Shown: piece by piece, positions 43,831 through 53,219 of the stretch | Layout of the letters: every line of letters starts with the position of its first letter | How positions within the stretch are numbered: the first letter of the stretch is position 1 | NCBI RefSeq assembly: GCF_021602345.1 | Contig: NZ_BQID01000001.1 | Location: 310,001 to 374,000 of the forward strand | Direction: 5' to 3' | Source: Pseudomonas pharyngis | Lineage (GTDB): Bacteria > Pseudomonadota > Gammaproteobacteria > Pseudomonadales > Pseudomonadaceae | DNA length: 64,000 bases | Notes under the pieces: model-generated | The model's database searches: none | Told to the model about the DNA's origin: nothing | The model's input: the letters and a program-made list of their open reading frames with translations, nothing else | Translations under genes and position numbers: made by a program

Positions 43831-45201
43831 ATGCAGAAAGAAACCGAAATCAAACTCCGCGTCAGCCGCGAAACCCTCGCCGCCCTGCGCGAGCACCCTC
43901 TCCTGAAAAAACGCAACAAAAGTGGCTGGGAACGCCGTGAGTTGATGAATCAGTATTTCGACACGCCCGAGCGTGACCTGGCCCGGGCCAAAGTTGCCCT
44001 GCGCCTGCGCAAGGACGGCGAAGACGTGATTCAGACCCTCAAGACCCGTGGCCAGAGCGTCGCCGGCCTGTCCGAGCGTAACGAGTACGACTGGAACCTG
44101 CCCAAAGCCAAGCTCGACGTGAAGAAACTCGACGGCGAATGCTGGCCCGAGTCCCTCGCTGAGCTGGACAAGAAAACCCTGAAACCGATCTTCACCACCG
44201 ATTTCGTCCGCGAGCGCGCCGAAATCGCCTGGGGCCGTGGCAAGACCAAAGTGGTCATCGAAGCCGCGCTGGACCTGGGCCACGTGGTAGTCGGCAAACA
44301 GAAAGAAGAAATCTGTGAGCTGGAACTGGAGCTGCGCGAAGGCGAGCCTGCCGCGCTGCTGGAACTGGCCGCCGAACTGGCCGAAACCCTGGCCCTGATG
44401 CCGTGCGACATCAGCAAGGCCGAGCGCGGCTATCGCCTGTACGACGCCAACAGCTATTCGCTGAGCCTGCCGGCGCCGGCCATCACCGCCGAAACCCCGC
44501 TGGACGACGCTTTCGCCGCCCTGGCCTGGCACCTGCTCGGCAGCAGCCAGCGTCTGGCCGAACAGTATCGCTTCAACGGCCACTGGCGCCTGTTGCAGGA
44601 CTGGGTCGAGAACCTCGCGGAAATGCGCGCCCTGCTCAGCAGCCTCGGCCAGGCCGCACCGCGTCCGTCGACCCACGACCTGCGCGTGGCGCTGGATGCG
44701 CTGCTGGAAGACTGGCGCCCGCTGGTACAGGTCGGCATTGAAGACGAAGACGTACGCAAAGCCGCGCCGGAACAGTTCCTCGAAGAACTGGAAGATCCGC
44801 GCTGGGGCCTGTTTTCGCTGAACGCTTCGCGCTGGTTGCTGGCCCGCACCTGGACAGCTGACCGCAACACCCGTGGCAATCGCCAGGGTGCCGCGCAGTT
44901 GCAAAGCTGGCTGCCGCGCCTGCTGGGCGAAGAAGCCACTTCGCTGCAATTGCAGCGTTATCAGCAGCAGCCGGAAGATCTGGCCGAGCAACTGCCGCGC
45001 ATCGAGCGCATCCAGGTCTGGTTGCACCACGCGCGCAACGTGCTGGAAATCCCGGAAATGGATCGACTGTACGGCGAGCTGAACAAACTGGCGCAACTGG
45101 CCAACGAGCCGACCATCACCGACGAACTGCTCGATGCACGCAAGCATCAGGCGATTGCGGTTTACCAGAACCGCGCCTGGAAAATGCTGTTGCGTATGTA
45201 A
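43831..45201 (+). CDS. CYTH/CHAD-domain inorganic triphosphatase
   Basis: A 456-residue protein. The N-terminal CYTH domain (residues 1-200) begins with KETEIKLRVS, which holds the ExExK metal-binding motif, and includes VALRLRKDGEDVIQTLKTRG and ERAEIAWGRGKTKVVIEAAL. The C-terminal CHAD domain (from about residue 225) has conserved histidines and arginines in STHDLRVALDALLEDWRPLV and VWLHHARNVLEI. The layout matches E. coli YgiF, which hydrolyses tripolyphosphate. The gene is divergent from argE and ends in a REP pair. Confidence 0.88.
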   Translation: MQKETEIKLRVSRETLAALREHPLLKKRNKSGWERRELMNQYFDTPERDLARAKVALRLRKDGEDVIQTLKTRGQSVAGLSERNEYDWNLPKAKLDVKKLDGECWPESLAELDKKTLKPIFTTDFVRERAEIAWGRGKTKVVIEAALDLGHVVVGKQKEEICELELELREGEPAALLELAAELAETLALMPCDISKAERGYRLYDANSYSLSLPAPAITAETPLDDAFAALAWHLLGSSQRLAEQYRFNGHWRLLQDWVENLAEMRALLSSLGQAAPRPSTHDLRVALDALLEDWRPLVQVGIEDEDVRKAAPEQFLEELEDPRWGLFSLNASRWLLARTWTADRNTRGNRQGAAQLQSWLPRLLGEEATSLQLQRYQQQPEDLAEQLPRIERIQVWLHHARNVLEIPEMDRLYGELNKLAQLANEPTITDELLDARKHQAIAVYQNRAWKMLLRM

Positions 45202-45206
45202 CATCC

Positions 45207-45275
45207 CTTTCGCGAGCAGGCTCGCTCCCACAGGGAAATGCATTCCAACTGTGGGAGCGAGCCTGCTAGCGATGA
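45207..45275. repeat. Pseudomonas REP pair (inverted)
   Basis: TTCGCGAGCAGGCTCGCTCC at 45209 and a partly diverged inverted copy (GTGGGAGCGAGCCTGCTAGC at 45251) between the ends of convergent genes. Confidence 0.8.
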
Positions 45276-45286
45276 GGCCAGCACAT

Positions 45287-45757
45287 TCAGCGCAGTACCG
45301 GCAAACTCGTCGTGGACTTGATCTCCGACAACGCCACAATCGAGTTCACTTCCTGAATCCCCGGCACCAGCGACAGCTTCTCGAAAAAGAACCGCTCATA
45401 CGCCTCGATGTCAGCCGCGACGATCCGCAACAGAAAATCCACCGCCCCCATCAGCACGTAACACTCCAGCACTTCGGGAAAGCCGCGAATCGCCTCGGTG
45501 AACTCAGTGAAGTTCGAACGGCCGTGGGCGTTGAGTTTGATCTCGGCGAAGATCTGCGTGTTCAGGCCGATTTTCTTGCGATCGAGCAGGGTCACCTGGC
45601 CGCGAATGATCCCCTCCTCCTTCATCCGCTGAATCCGCCGCCAGCACGGCGATTGCGACAGACCCACCTGTTCGGCGATCTGTGCGCTGGACAAGGAAGC
45701 GTCCTCTTGCAGCAGGGCGAGAATGCGCCGGTCGTAGCTGTCCAGCTCGCTGTGCAT
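45287..45757 (-). CDS. Lrp/AsnC-family transcription regulator
   Basis: A 156-residue DNA-binding protein with the N-terminal helix-turn-helix (LDSYDRRILALLQEDASLSS, AQIAEQVGLSQSPCWRRIQR) and a C-terminal RAM (amino-acid-binding, ACT-like) domain (FPEVLECYVLMGAVDFLLRI). The ligand and target are not known. It is divergent from the small gene at 45884, its possible target. Confidence 0.88.
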   Translation of the reverse strand: MHSELDSYDRRILALLQEDASLSSAQIAEQVGLSQSPCWRRIQRMKEEGIIRGQVTLLDRKKIGLNTQIFAEIKLNAHGRSNFTEFTEAIRGFPEVLECYVLMGAVDFLLRIVAADIEAYERFFFEKLSLVPGIQEVNSIVALSEIKSTTSLPVLR

Positions 45758-45883
45758 AAATAATCCTCAAATTCAGCCAAACCCGAATTGATCTACCCGA
45801 TCAATAACGTAATCGGCTCATCTTAGATAAGAAATGCCCGGCATCGAATGTAAAAATTCCTCCACTGATTCCGGAGACCTGCC

Positions 45884-46222
45884 ATGCCACACCTCGAAGC
45901 CGTCAACACCCCTGCGCCCCGTGCCGATGTGTGGAACGGCGGCAACGCCCATTGCCTTGCGCAATACCAGATCCTGGCCGAGGCCGAGCCGGATTTGCTG
46001 GTGCGGGTGCTGAACCTGTTCGCCTTGCAGTGCCTCACCCCGGAACAGGTCAATGTCCAGCGCCTCGACGATCTGCTGTCGATCGACATCGTCATGGGTG
46101 GCCTGAGCTGGCACCGCGCCCAGGTGATCGCGGAAAAACTTCGTAACCTGATCAGCGTCTGCTCGGTGGACCTGCAAAACCCCGAAGCGGCGTGGGATGC
46201 GCCGGCGCAGGCGGCCGGCTGA
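45884..46222 (+). CDS. Small conserved protein of unknown function
   Basis: A 112-residue cytoplasmic protein without a signal peptide. A helical/beta core EAEPDLLVRVLNLFALQCLT, NVQRLDDLLSIDIVMGGLSW and RAQVIAEKLRNLISVCSVDL looks like an ACT-type fold (beta-alpha-beta), but this is a guess. It starts 126 bp from the divergent Lrp-type regulator. An alternative reading on the other strand lacks coding character. Function is unknown. Confidence 0.6.
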   Translation: MPHLEAVNTPAPRADVWNGGNAHCLAQYQILAEAEPDLLVRVLNLFALQCLTPEQVNVQRLDDLLSIDIVMGGLSWHRAQVIAEKLRNLISVCSVDLQNPEAAWDAPAQAAG

Positions 46223-46312
46223 CAAGAACCGAAACGTCTTCGTCGGGTAGTGGCCCAACGGTCGGCGGGGCCACGACTATCCTTTGCGCACTGTCGTTCA
46301 AAAGGAGCCCGC

Positions 46313-48097
46313 ATGTCCGTTCAACTCGCCACTCAGGACCGCTGGCTGGATCTCAATGAGGTACTGCGTGAACTGGTCGCCCAAGGCTTCATCTGCCAGG
46401 ACTCGGCCGAGCAGGCGCTGAATGCCCGGCGTCGGCATGCCGCCCACGGCCAGAAGCACCCGCTGGAATTCATCGCCAGCCAGCAACTGGACGACCTCAG
46501 CCGTCCGGGCAAACACCTCGACCTGGAGAGCCTGACCCTGTGGCTGGCGCAGCAGGCCGGCCAGCCGTACCTGCGAATCGATCCGCTGAAGATCAACGTC
46601 GCCGCCATCACGCCGCTGATGTCCTATGCCTTTGCCCAGCGCCACAAGATCCTCGCGGTGTCGGTCGACCGCGACGCGGTGACCGTGGCCAGCGCCCAGC
46701 CCTATGTCAGCGGCTGGGAGGCGGATCTGACTCACGTCCTGAAACTGCCGATCAAACGGGTGGTGGCCAACCCGGCGGACATTCAGCGTTTCAGCGTCGA
46801 ATTCTTCCGCCTCGCCAAATCGGTCAGCGGCGCCAGCAATGCCGATGCGCAGGGCGGCAACCTCGGCAACTTCGAACAACTGCTCAACCTCGGCGCCAGC
46901 GATCAGGAACCGGACGCCAACGACGCGCACATCGTCAACATCGTCGACTGGCTGTTCCAGTACGCCTTCCAGCAACGGGCCAGCGATATCCACATCGAAC
47001 CCCGGCGCGAGCAAGGCACGGTGCGTTTTCGCATCGACGGCGTGCTGCACAACGTCTATCAATTCCCGCCGCAGGTGACGATGGCCATCGTCAGCCGCCT
47101 GAAAAGCCTTGGCCGGATGAACGTCGCCGAGAAGCGCAAACCTCAGGACGGCCGGGTCAAGACCAAGACTCCGGACGGCGGTGAAGTCGAGTTGCGGCTG
47201 TCGACCCTGCCCACCGCGTTCGGCGAAAAAATGGTCATGCGAATCTTCGACCCGGAGGTGCTGCTCAAGGATTTCGATCAACTTGGCTTTTCCGCCGACG
47301 ACCTGCGGCGCTGGCAGGACATGACCCGCCAGCCCAACGGCATCATCCTGGTCACCGGCCCGACCGGTTCCGGCAAGACCACTACGCTGTACACCACGCT
47401 GAAAAAACTGGCGACGCCGGAGGTCAACCTCTGCACCATCGAGGACCCGATCGAGATGGTCGAGCCGGCCTTCAACCAGATGCAGGTCCAGCACAACATC
47501 GACCTGACGTTCGCCGCCGGCGTGCGGGCGCTGATGCGGCAAGACCCGGACATCATCATGATCGGCGAGATCCGCGACCTGGAAACCGCCGAAATGGCGA
47601 TCCAGGCGGCGCTGACCGGGCACCTGGTGCTCTCGACCCTGCACACCAACGACGCGCCGAGCGCCATCAGCCGTCTGCTGGAACTCGGCGTGCCGCATTA
47701 CCTGATCAAGGCCACCGTGCTTGGCGTGATGGCGCAACGCCTGGTGCGCACCCTGTGTCCGCACTGCAAGGCGCCGCTGACGCTGGACGAAGAAGACTGG
47801 CAAACCCTGACCCGGCCGTGGCAGGCGCCGCTGCCGGGCAATGCGCAACGGGCCATCGGTTGCCTGGAGTGTCGCGACACCGGTTATCACGGTCGCGCCG
47901 GGGTCTACGAAATCATGCAACTGAGCGACAGCCTCAAGGCCTTGATCAGCCCCGACACCGATCTCACCGCGATCCGTCGCCAGGCCTTCAAGGAAGGCAT
48001 GCGCAGCCTGCGATTGTCCGGCGCGCAGAAAGTCGCGGCGGGGCTGACAACTCTTGAAGAAGTATTGCGGGTGACACCACAGAGCGAGCAGAAATAG
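46313..48097 (+). CDS. PilB/GspE-type secretion ATPase, solitary
   Basis: A 594-residue hexameric ATPase of the type II secretion/type IV pilus family. An N-terminal GspE-N-like domain (residues 20-170) is followed by the nucleotide-binding core: DIHIEPRREQGTVRFRIDG, Walker A VTGPTGSGKTTTLYTTL, atypical Walker B RQDPDIIMIGEIRDLETAEM, and the zinc tetracysteine site LCPHC and GCLECRDTGY. All catalytic residues look intact. AAAGGAG precedes ATG 46313. No other type II secretion or pilus genes are in the window, so its partner machine must be elsewhere or it acts alone. Confidence 0.9.
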   Translation: MSVQLATQDRWLDLNEVLRELVAQGFICQDSAEQALNARRRHAAHGQKHPLEFIASQQLDDLSRPGKHLDLESLTLWLAQQAGQPYLRIDPLKINVAAITPLMSYAFAQRHKILAVSVDRDAVTVASAQPYVSGWEADLTHVLKLPIKRVVANPADIQRFSVEFFRLAKSVSGASNADAQGGNLGNFEQLLNLGASDQEPDANDAHIVNIVDWLFQYAFQQRASDIHIEPRREQGTVRFRIDGVLHNVYQFPPQVTMAIVSRLKSLGRMNVAEKRKPQDGRVKTKTPDGGEVELRLSTLPTAFGEKMVMRIFDPEVLLKDFDQLGFSADDLRRWQDMTRQPNGIILVTGPTGSGKTTTLYTTLKKLATPEVNLCTIEDPIEMVEPAFNQMQVQHNIDLTFAAGVRALMRQDPDIIMIGEIRDLETAEMAIQAALTGHLVLSTLHTNDAPSAISRLLELGVPHYLIKATVLGVMAQRLVRTLCPHCKAPLTLDEEDWQTLTRPWQAPLPGNAQRAIGCLECRDTGYHGRAGVYEIMQLSDSLKALISPDTDLTAIRRQAFKEGMRSLRLSGAQKVAAGLTTLEEVLRVTPQSEQK

Positions 48098-48166
48098 CCT
48101 CTCACGGAACCGGATCGGCGTTACGACGATCCAACCCGTTATTCAACACCAGTGGAGTCACCCAAC

Positions 48167-48484
48167 ATGCGTCTCAAACTTGCTGTCGCCACCCTCGCCT
48201 TGCTGTCCCTCCCTGTTGGTTCAGCGATGGCCGACAGCTTTTGGCGTAACGTCATTTCGTCCGGTGCCACCACCGGCTCGACCTACCTGACCTTCAAGGA
48301 TCACAAACTGATCGTTGCCGCCCAGGACGACGCGGGCAGCTTCGTCGCCAGCGACGGCGGTATCCGTGGCCCGTACCTGGAAGCGGCGATGCAGAAAGTC
48401 CGCGCCGACAACCCGGGCCTGCAGGCAACGGACATGGAACTGGCGAACGCGATTCTGGCGAAGAACGCCGTGGCGTCGGAATAA
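48167..48484 (+). CDS. Exported DUF2388 protein
   Basis: A 105-residue periplasmic protein: signal peptide MRLKLAVATLALLSLPVGSA with cleavage after MA near residue 22, then DSFWRNVISSGATTGSTYLT, typical of DUF2388, a family largely restricted to Pseudomonas. The domain ends in NAILAKNAVASE. Function is unknown. It follows the ATPase gene after 69 bp, and a terminator comes next. Confidence 0.78.
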   Translation: MRLKLAVATLALLSLPVGSAMADSFWRNVISSGATTGSTYLTFKDHKLIVAAQDDAGSFVASDGGIRGPYLEAAMQKVRADNPGLQATDMELANAILAKNAVASE

Positions 48485-48502
48485 CCTTCCGGACAGACAA
48501 AA

Positions 48503-48530
48503 ATGCCGCTCACACGAGCGGCGTTTTTTT
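48503..48530. terminator. Terminator between DUF2388 gene and gcvP
   Basis: TGCCGCT and AGCGGCG arms with CACACG loop and a T run; the A run on the opposite strand lets it also end the gcvP transcript. Confidence 0.88.
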
Positions 48531-48539
48531 GCCCGCTGT

Positions 48540-51413
48540 TCAGCGGTAATCGTCCACCGGCACGCAAGCGCAGAACAGGTTGCGGTCGCCGTAGACGTTA
48601 TCCACCCGGTTCACCGCCGGCCAATATTTGTGCGCCTTGGTGTGTGCATCCGGCGTGATGCCCTGCTCGATGCTGTACGGCCGCTCCCACACGCCGGTGA
48701 TATCGGCCAGGGTATGCGGCGCCCGTTTGAGCGGGTTGTCCTCGGCCGGCCAGTTGCCGTTCTGCACCTCGGTGATTTCTGCACGGATGCTCAGCATCGC
48801 GCCGATGAAGCGATCCAGTTCGGCCTTGGACTCGCTTTCGGTCGGCTCGACCATCAAGGTGCCCGGCACCGGGAACGACATGGTCGGTGCATGAAAACCG
48901 TAATCCATCAGGCGTTTGGCGACGTCTTCTTCGCTGATGCCGGTCTGCGCTTTCAGCGGCCGCAGATCCAGAATGCATTCGTGGGCGACCCGCTCGTTGC
49001 GGCCGGTGTACAGAACGGGGAAAGCACCGGACAGATGCTGCGCCAGATAATTGGCCGCGAGGATCGCCACCTCGCTGGCATCCGCCAGTTGCGGCCCCAT
49101 CATCGCGATGTACATCCAGCTGATCGGCAGAATGCTCGCACTGCCCCACGGCGCGGCACTGACCGCTCCGTTCTGCGGTTGCGGCCCGTCGATCGGCACC
49201 ACCGGATGGTTGGCAACGAATGGCGCCAGATGCGCACGCACGCCAATCGGCCCCATGCCCGGCCCGCCTCCGCCGTGGGGAATGCAGAAGGTCTTGTGCA
49301 GGTTCATGTGTGACACGTCGGCGCCAATGTCCGCCGGCCGCGCCAACCCGACTTGGGCATTGAGGTTGGCGCCGTCCATGTACACCTGGCCGCCGTGCTG
49401 GTGGATAACTTCGCAGATTTCGCTGATGCCTTCCTCGTACACGCCGTGGGTCGACGGATAGGTCGCCATCAGGCACGACAGCTTGGCCCCGGCCTCGGAC
49501 GCCTTGGCTTTCAAATCCTCCAGATCGACGTTGCCCGCCTCATCGCACTCGACGATCACCACGCGCATCCCGGCCATCTGCGCCGAGGCCGGGTTGGTGC
49601 CGTGGGCCGAAGAAGGAATCAGACAGATATCCCGCCCGCCCTGCTGGCGGCTCTCGTGGTATTTGCGGATTGCCAGCAACCCGGCGTACTCGCCCTGGGC
49701 GCCGGAGTTGGGCTGCATGCAGATTGCATCGAACCCGGTGATCGCACACAGCCAGCGCTCCAGTTCCTCGATCATCAGCGTGTACCCGACTGCCTGCTCG
49801 CGGGGCACGAACGGGTGCAGATTGGCGAATTGCGGCCAGGTGATCGGGATCATTTCGCTGGTGGCGTTGAGTTTCATGGTGCAGGAGCCCAGCGGAATCA
49901 TCGACTGGTTAAGCGCCAGATCCTTGTTCTCCAGTTGCTTGAGGTAGCGCAGCATCTCGGTTTCGCTGTGGTGGGCGTTGAACACCGGATGACGCAGGTA
50001 CGGCGTGCTGCGTTGCAGCGTGTCGGGAATGCCGGAGGCCAGCGTTTCGGCGTCGAGATCAGCGACGTTCAACCCGTGATCGGCGCCCAGCAGCACATCG
50101 AACAGTCTGGCCACGGTGCTTTCATCACAGGTCTCGTCAAGGCTCAGACCCAGTCGGCCACGACCGAGGATGCGCAGGTTGATCTGCGCGGCCCGGGCGC
50201 TTTCGATGATCGCGGTTTGCGCCCCGCCCACGTCCAGCGTGAGGGTGTCGAAGAAGTGTTGGTTGAGGCGCTGGATGCCATGGCGCTCAAGACCGGCGGC
50301 GAGAATGCAGGTCAGCCGGTGCACGCGCTGGGCGATTCGTTTCAGTCCTTCCGGGCCGTGATAGACCGCATAGAAACTGGCGATGTTGGCCAACAGGACC
50401 TGGGCAGTGCAGATGTTCGAATTGGCTTTCTCCCGACGAATATGCTGCTCGCGGGTTTGCAGGGCCATGCGCAGCGCGACGTTGCCACGGGCATCTTTCG
50501 ATACGCCGATGATCCGCCCGGGAATCGCTCGTTTGTATTCCTCGCGACTGGCGAAAAACGCCGCGTGCGGCCCGCCGTAACCCATCGGCACGCCAAAGCG
50601 CTGGGATGAACCGAACACCACATCGGCACCCAGTTCGCCCGGCGGGGTCAGCAGCAACAGACTCAACAGGTCGGTCGCCACGCAGGCCAGCGCCTGCTGC
50701 GCGTGCAGGTGATCGATCAAGGGTCGCAGGTCACGGATCTCGCCGTGGGTGTCGGGGTATTGCAGCAGTGCGCCGAATACCTGGTGCTGCTTCAAGTTAT
50801 CCACAGCGTCGACGATCAGCTCGAAGCCGAAGCCTTCGGCGCGGGTCTGCACCACGGAAATGGTCTGGGGATGACAGTTTTCGTCGACGAAGAACAGATT
50901 GCTCTTCGACTTCGCCACGCGCTTGGCCAGGGCCATGGCTTCCGCGGCGGCGGTGGCTTCATCGAGCAGCGAAGCGTTGGCCAGTTCAAGGCCGGTGAGG
51001 TCAATGGTCAGTTGCTGAAAGTTGAGCAACGCTTCGAGCCGGCCCTGAGCGATTTCCGGTTGGTAAGGCGTGTAAGCCGTGTACCAACCGGGATTTTCCA
51101 GCACGTTGCGCAGGATGACGGTCGGGGTCAGGGTGCCGTGGTAGCCCATGCCGATCAGGCTGGTCCAGACCTGGTTCTGTTCGGCATAACCACGCAGTTT
51201 GGCCAGCGCTGCCTGCTCGTCCAGCGCCGGCGGCAGGTCCAGCTCGCGGTTGAGGCGAATGCCCGGCGGCACGGTCTGTTCGATCAGTTCGACCCGGCTG
51301 CCGAGGCCGAGGCTGTCGAGCATCGCCTGTTGCTCGGCGGCATCGGGGCCGAGGTGGCGGCGCAGAAAGGCATGGGGATCGCGTAACTGGCTCAGGGATG
51401 GCAACTGGGACAT
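48540..51413 (-). CDS. gcvP: Glycine dehydrogenase (decarboxylating), P protein
   Basis: The PLP-dependent P protein decarboxylates glycine and loads the aminomethyl group on GcvH. It is a fused single-chain form of 957 residues. The N-terminal half includes [20 protein letters not shown]; the C-terminal half includes [20 protein letters not shown] and the PLP lysine in [20 protein letters not shown]. It is separated from gcvH by a 134-bp gap that contains a strong terminator-like hairpin, so its level may differ from GcvT and GcvH. Confidence 0.96.
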   Translation of the reverse strand: MSQLPSLSQLRDPHAFLRRHLGPDAAEQQAMLDSLGLGSRVELIEQTVPPGIRLNRELDLPPALDEQAALAKLRGYAEQNQVWTSLIGMGYHGTLTPTVILRNVLENPGWYTAYTPYQPEIAQGRLEALLNFQQLTIDLTGLELANASLLDEATAAAEAMALAKRVAKSKSNLFFVDENCHPQTISVVQTRAEGFGFELIVDAVDNLKQHQVFGALLQYPDTHGEIRDLRPLIDHLHAQQALACVATDLLSLLLLTPPGELGADVVFGSSQRFGVPMGYGGPHAAFFASREEYKRAIPGRIIGVSKDARGNVALRMALQTREQHIRREKANSNICTAQVLLANIASFYAVYHGPEGLKRIAQRVHRLTCILAAGLERHGIQRLNQHFFDTLTLDVGGAQTAIIESARAAQINLRILGRGRLGLSLDETCDESTVARLFDVLLGADHGLNVADLDAETLASGIPDTLQRSTPYLRHPVFNAHHSETEMLRYLKQLENKDLALNQSMIPLGSCTMKLNATSEMIPITWPQFANLHPFVPREQAVGYTLMIEELERWLCAITGFDAICMQPNSGAQGEYAGLLAIRKYHESRQQGGRDICLIPSSAHGTNPASAQMAGMRVVIVECDEAGNVDLEDLKAKASEAGAKLSCLMATYPSTHGVYEEGISEICEVIHQHGGQVYMDGANLNAQVGLARPADIGADVSHMNLHKTFCIPHGGGGPGMGPIGVRAHLAPFVANHPVVPIDGPQPQNGAVSAAPWGSASILPISWMYIAMMGPQLADASEVAILAANYLAQHLSGAFPVLYTGRNERVAHECILDLRPLKAQTGISEEDVAKRLMDYGFHAPTMSFPVPGTLMVEPTESESKAELDRFIGAMLSIRAEITEVQNGNWPAEDNPLKRAPHTLADITGVWERPYSIEQGITPDAHTKAHKYWPAVNRVDNVYGDRNLFCACVPVDDYR

Positions 51414-51502
51414 GACGGGCTCTCTCTTGGCTGGCGGCTCAGCGTCAATGCAACACGGTCAAACCAGCATAGCAGCCACCCCGAAGGCCAAAGTCCCGGG
51501 CA

Positions 51503-51531
51503 GAAAAAAGCCCCGACGGGTCGGGGCTTTG
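51503..51531 (-). terminator. Terminator-like hairpin between gcvH and gcvP
   Basis: On the minus strand AAAGCCCCGACCCGTCGGGG is followed by CTTTTTTC. It lies about 17 bp after the gcvH stop and 90 bp before gcvP. It should end or reduce transcription into gcvP. Confidence 0.85.
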
Positions 51532-51547
51532 GGGGCTAGCGTGCAGC

Positions 51548-51931
51548 TTATTCGCCGATGGCAGCCTTGTAGGCGGCCGCGTCGAGCAGCTTGTCCAGCT
51601 CGGCCTTGTCGCTTGGCTTGAGCTTGAAGATCCACGCGGCGTACGGATCATTGTTCAGTTCTTCCGGCGAACCGGCCAGGTCTTCGTTGACGGCAATCAC
51701 TTCGCCACCGACCGGGGAGTAGATGTCGGAAGCGGCCTTGACCGACTCGACGACACCGGCGGTATCACCGGCGGCGAACACCTTGCCCACTTCTGCCAGC
51801 TCGACAAACACCACATCACCCAACGCTTCCTGGGCGTGATCGCTGATGCCCACAGTGACGGTGCCGTCGGCTTCAAGGCGCGCCCATTCATGACTTTCGG
51901 CAAAACGCAGTTCAGCTGGGATGTTGCTCAT
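51548..51931 (-). CDS. gcvH: Glycine cleavage system H protein
   Basis: A 127-residue lipoyl-carrier protein. The lipoylated lysine is in [20 protein letters not shown], and the N-terminal [20 protein letters not shown] is standard for the H protein. It shuttles the aminomethyl group from GcvP to GcvT. It follows gcvT after 48 bp. ATG at 51931 ([10 protein letters not shown]) is chosen over a five-codon longer frame. Confidence 0.96.
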   Translation of the reverse strand: MSNIPAELRFAESHEWARLEADGTVTVGISDHAQEALGDVVFVELAEVGKVFAAGDTAGVVESVKAASDIYSPVGGEVIAVNEDLAGSPEELNNDPYAAWIFKLKPSDKAELDKLLDAAAYKAAIGE

Positions 51932-51979
51932 GCTCGGTGTCCTCAAGAAATTGTCAGCGGTCGTGCCCGCCGGAAAAGG

Positions 51980-53062
51980 TTAGATCAGGGTTTTGCCATG
52001 GCGTACGAAGGTCGGTTTGACCACGCGTACCGGATACCACTTGCCACGGATTTCCACTTCGGCGCGGTCGGCAGTCGCCATCGGTACACGCGCCAGGGCA
52101 ATCGACTTGCTAAGCGTAGGAGAGAAACTACCACTGGTGATCTCCCCTTCGCCAACATCAGCGATACGAACCACCTGATGGGCCCGCAAAACCCCGCGCT
52201 CCTCAAGCACCAGACCGACCAGTTTGTGCTGCACACCAACGGCTTTTTCCGCCTCCAGCGCATCGCGACCGATGAAGCGGCGCGTGGCCGGCTCCCAGGC
52301 GATGCTCCAGGCCATGTTCGAGGCCAGTGGCGAAATGTCCTGATGGATGTCCTGACCGTAGAGGTTCATGCCGGCTTCGACCCGCAGCGTGTCGCGAGCG
52401 CCGAGACCAATGGGGGAAATGCCGGCGCCCACCAGATCGTTGAAAAATCCGGGGGCCTGATCGGCTGGCAGGGCGATTTCCAGACCGTCCTCACCGGTGT
52501 AGCCGGTGCGTGCGATGAACCAGTCGCCGTCGATGTGGCCTTCGAAAGGCTTGAGCATCTGGATCAGGTTAGCGCGGGACTGGCTCACCAGTTCGGCAAT
52601 CCTGTGCCGGGCATGGGGCCCTTGAATGGCGAGCATCGCCAGCTCGGAGCGTTCGGTAATCTGAACATCGAAGCTGCCCAACTGTGCCTGCATCCAGGCC
52701 AGGTCCTGATCGCGGGTGGAGGCATTGACCACCAGACGATAACCGTCTTCGAGGCGGTAGACGATCATGTCGTCGACGATGCCGCCGCGCTCGTTGAGCA
52801 TGGTGCTGTACAACGCACGGCCGGGGCTGTGCAGGCGTTCGACGTCATTGGCCAGCAAATGCTGGAGCCAGGCCTTGGCCTGGGGGCCGGTGACATCGAT
52901 CACGGTCATGTGGGAAACATCGAACACTCCGCAATCGCGACGCACCTCGTGGTGTTCCTCGACCTGCGAGCCGTAATGCAGGGGCATGTCCCAACCGCCA
53001 AAATCGACCATCTTCGCGCCGAGGGCGAGATGCAGGTCATACAGAGGCGTACGCTGTCCCAT
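51980..53062 (-). CDS. gcvT: Aminomethyltransferase, T protein
   Basis: The T protein moves the methylene group to tetrahydrofolate and releases ammonia. It is 360 residues, with the folate-binding blocks LYDLHLALGAKMVDFGGWDM, GVFDVSHMTVIDVTGPQAKA, GIVDDMIVYRLEDGYRLVVN and RTGYTGEDGLEIALPADQAP. AGGAGA upstream of ATG 53062 serves as ribosome site. I looked for a glycine riboswitch in the 157-bp leader and found no recognisable core. Confidence 0.96.
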   Translation of the reverse strand: MGQRTPLYDLHLALGAKMVDFGGWDMPLHYGSQVEEHHEVRRDCGVFDVSHMTVIDVTGPQAKAWLQHLLANDVERLHSPGRALYSTMLNERGGIVDDMIVYRLEDGYRLVVNASTRDQDLAWMQAQLGSFDVQITERSELAMLAIQGPHARHRIAELVSQSRANLIQMLKPFEGHIDGDWFIARTGYTGEDGLEIALPADQAPGFFNDLVGAGISPIGLGARDTLRVEAGMNLYGQDIHQDISPLASNMAWSIAWEPATRRFIGRDALEAEKAVGVQHKLVGLVLEERGVLRAHQVVRIADVGEGEITSGSFSPTLSKSIALARVPMATADRAEVEIRGKWYPVRVVKPTFVRHGKTLI

Positions 53063-53190
53063 GGGTTTCTCCTTCCGGGCGTGGCGAAGGTGCGGAGCGC
53101 TGCTGCACGGTTCGGAAAACCCTGTAAAAAAGGGCCTTCAGCCGATTTCAGCGACAGGGTCTGTCAGACGGACCGCACCGAATGCCGCGC

Positions 53191-53219
53191 ATTGTAGCCG
53201 CATGATTCAGGACTGACGA
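53191..53219 (-). promoter_or_regulatory. Possible promoter of the gcvTHP operon
   Basis: Minus-strand TCGTCA (4 of 6 matches to -35) and TACAAT (-10) are 17 bp apart, about 130 bp upstream of gcvT and right after the stop codon of fbpB. Confidence 0.4.

Noticed and set aside
53063-53219. Glycine riboswitch in the gcvT leader
   Set aside because: No recognisable aptamer core or tandem arrangement could be found in the 157-bp leader; only a plain promoter-like pair and a ribosome site are visible.
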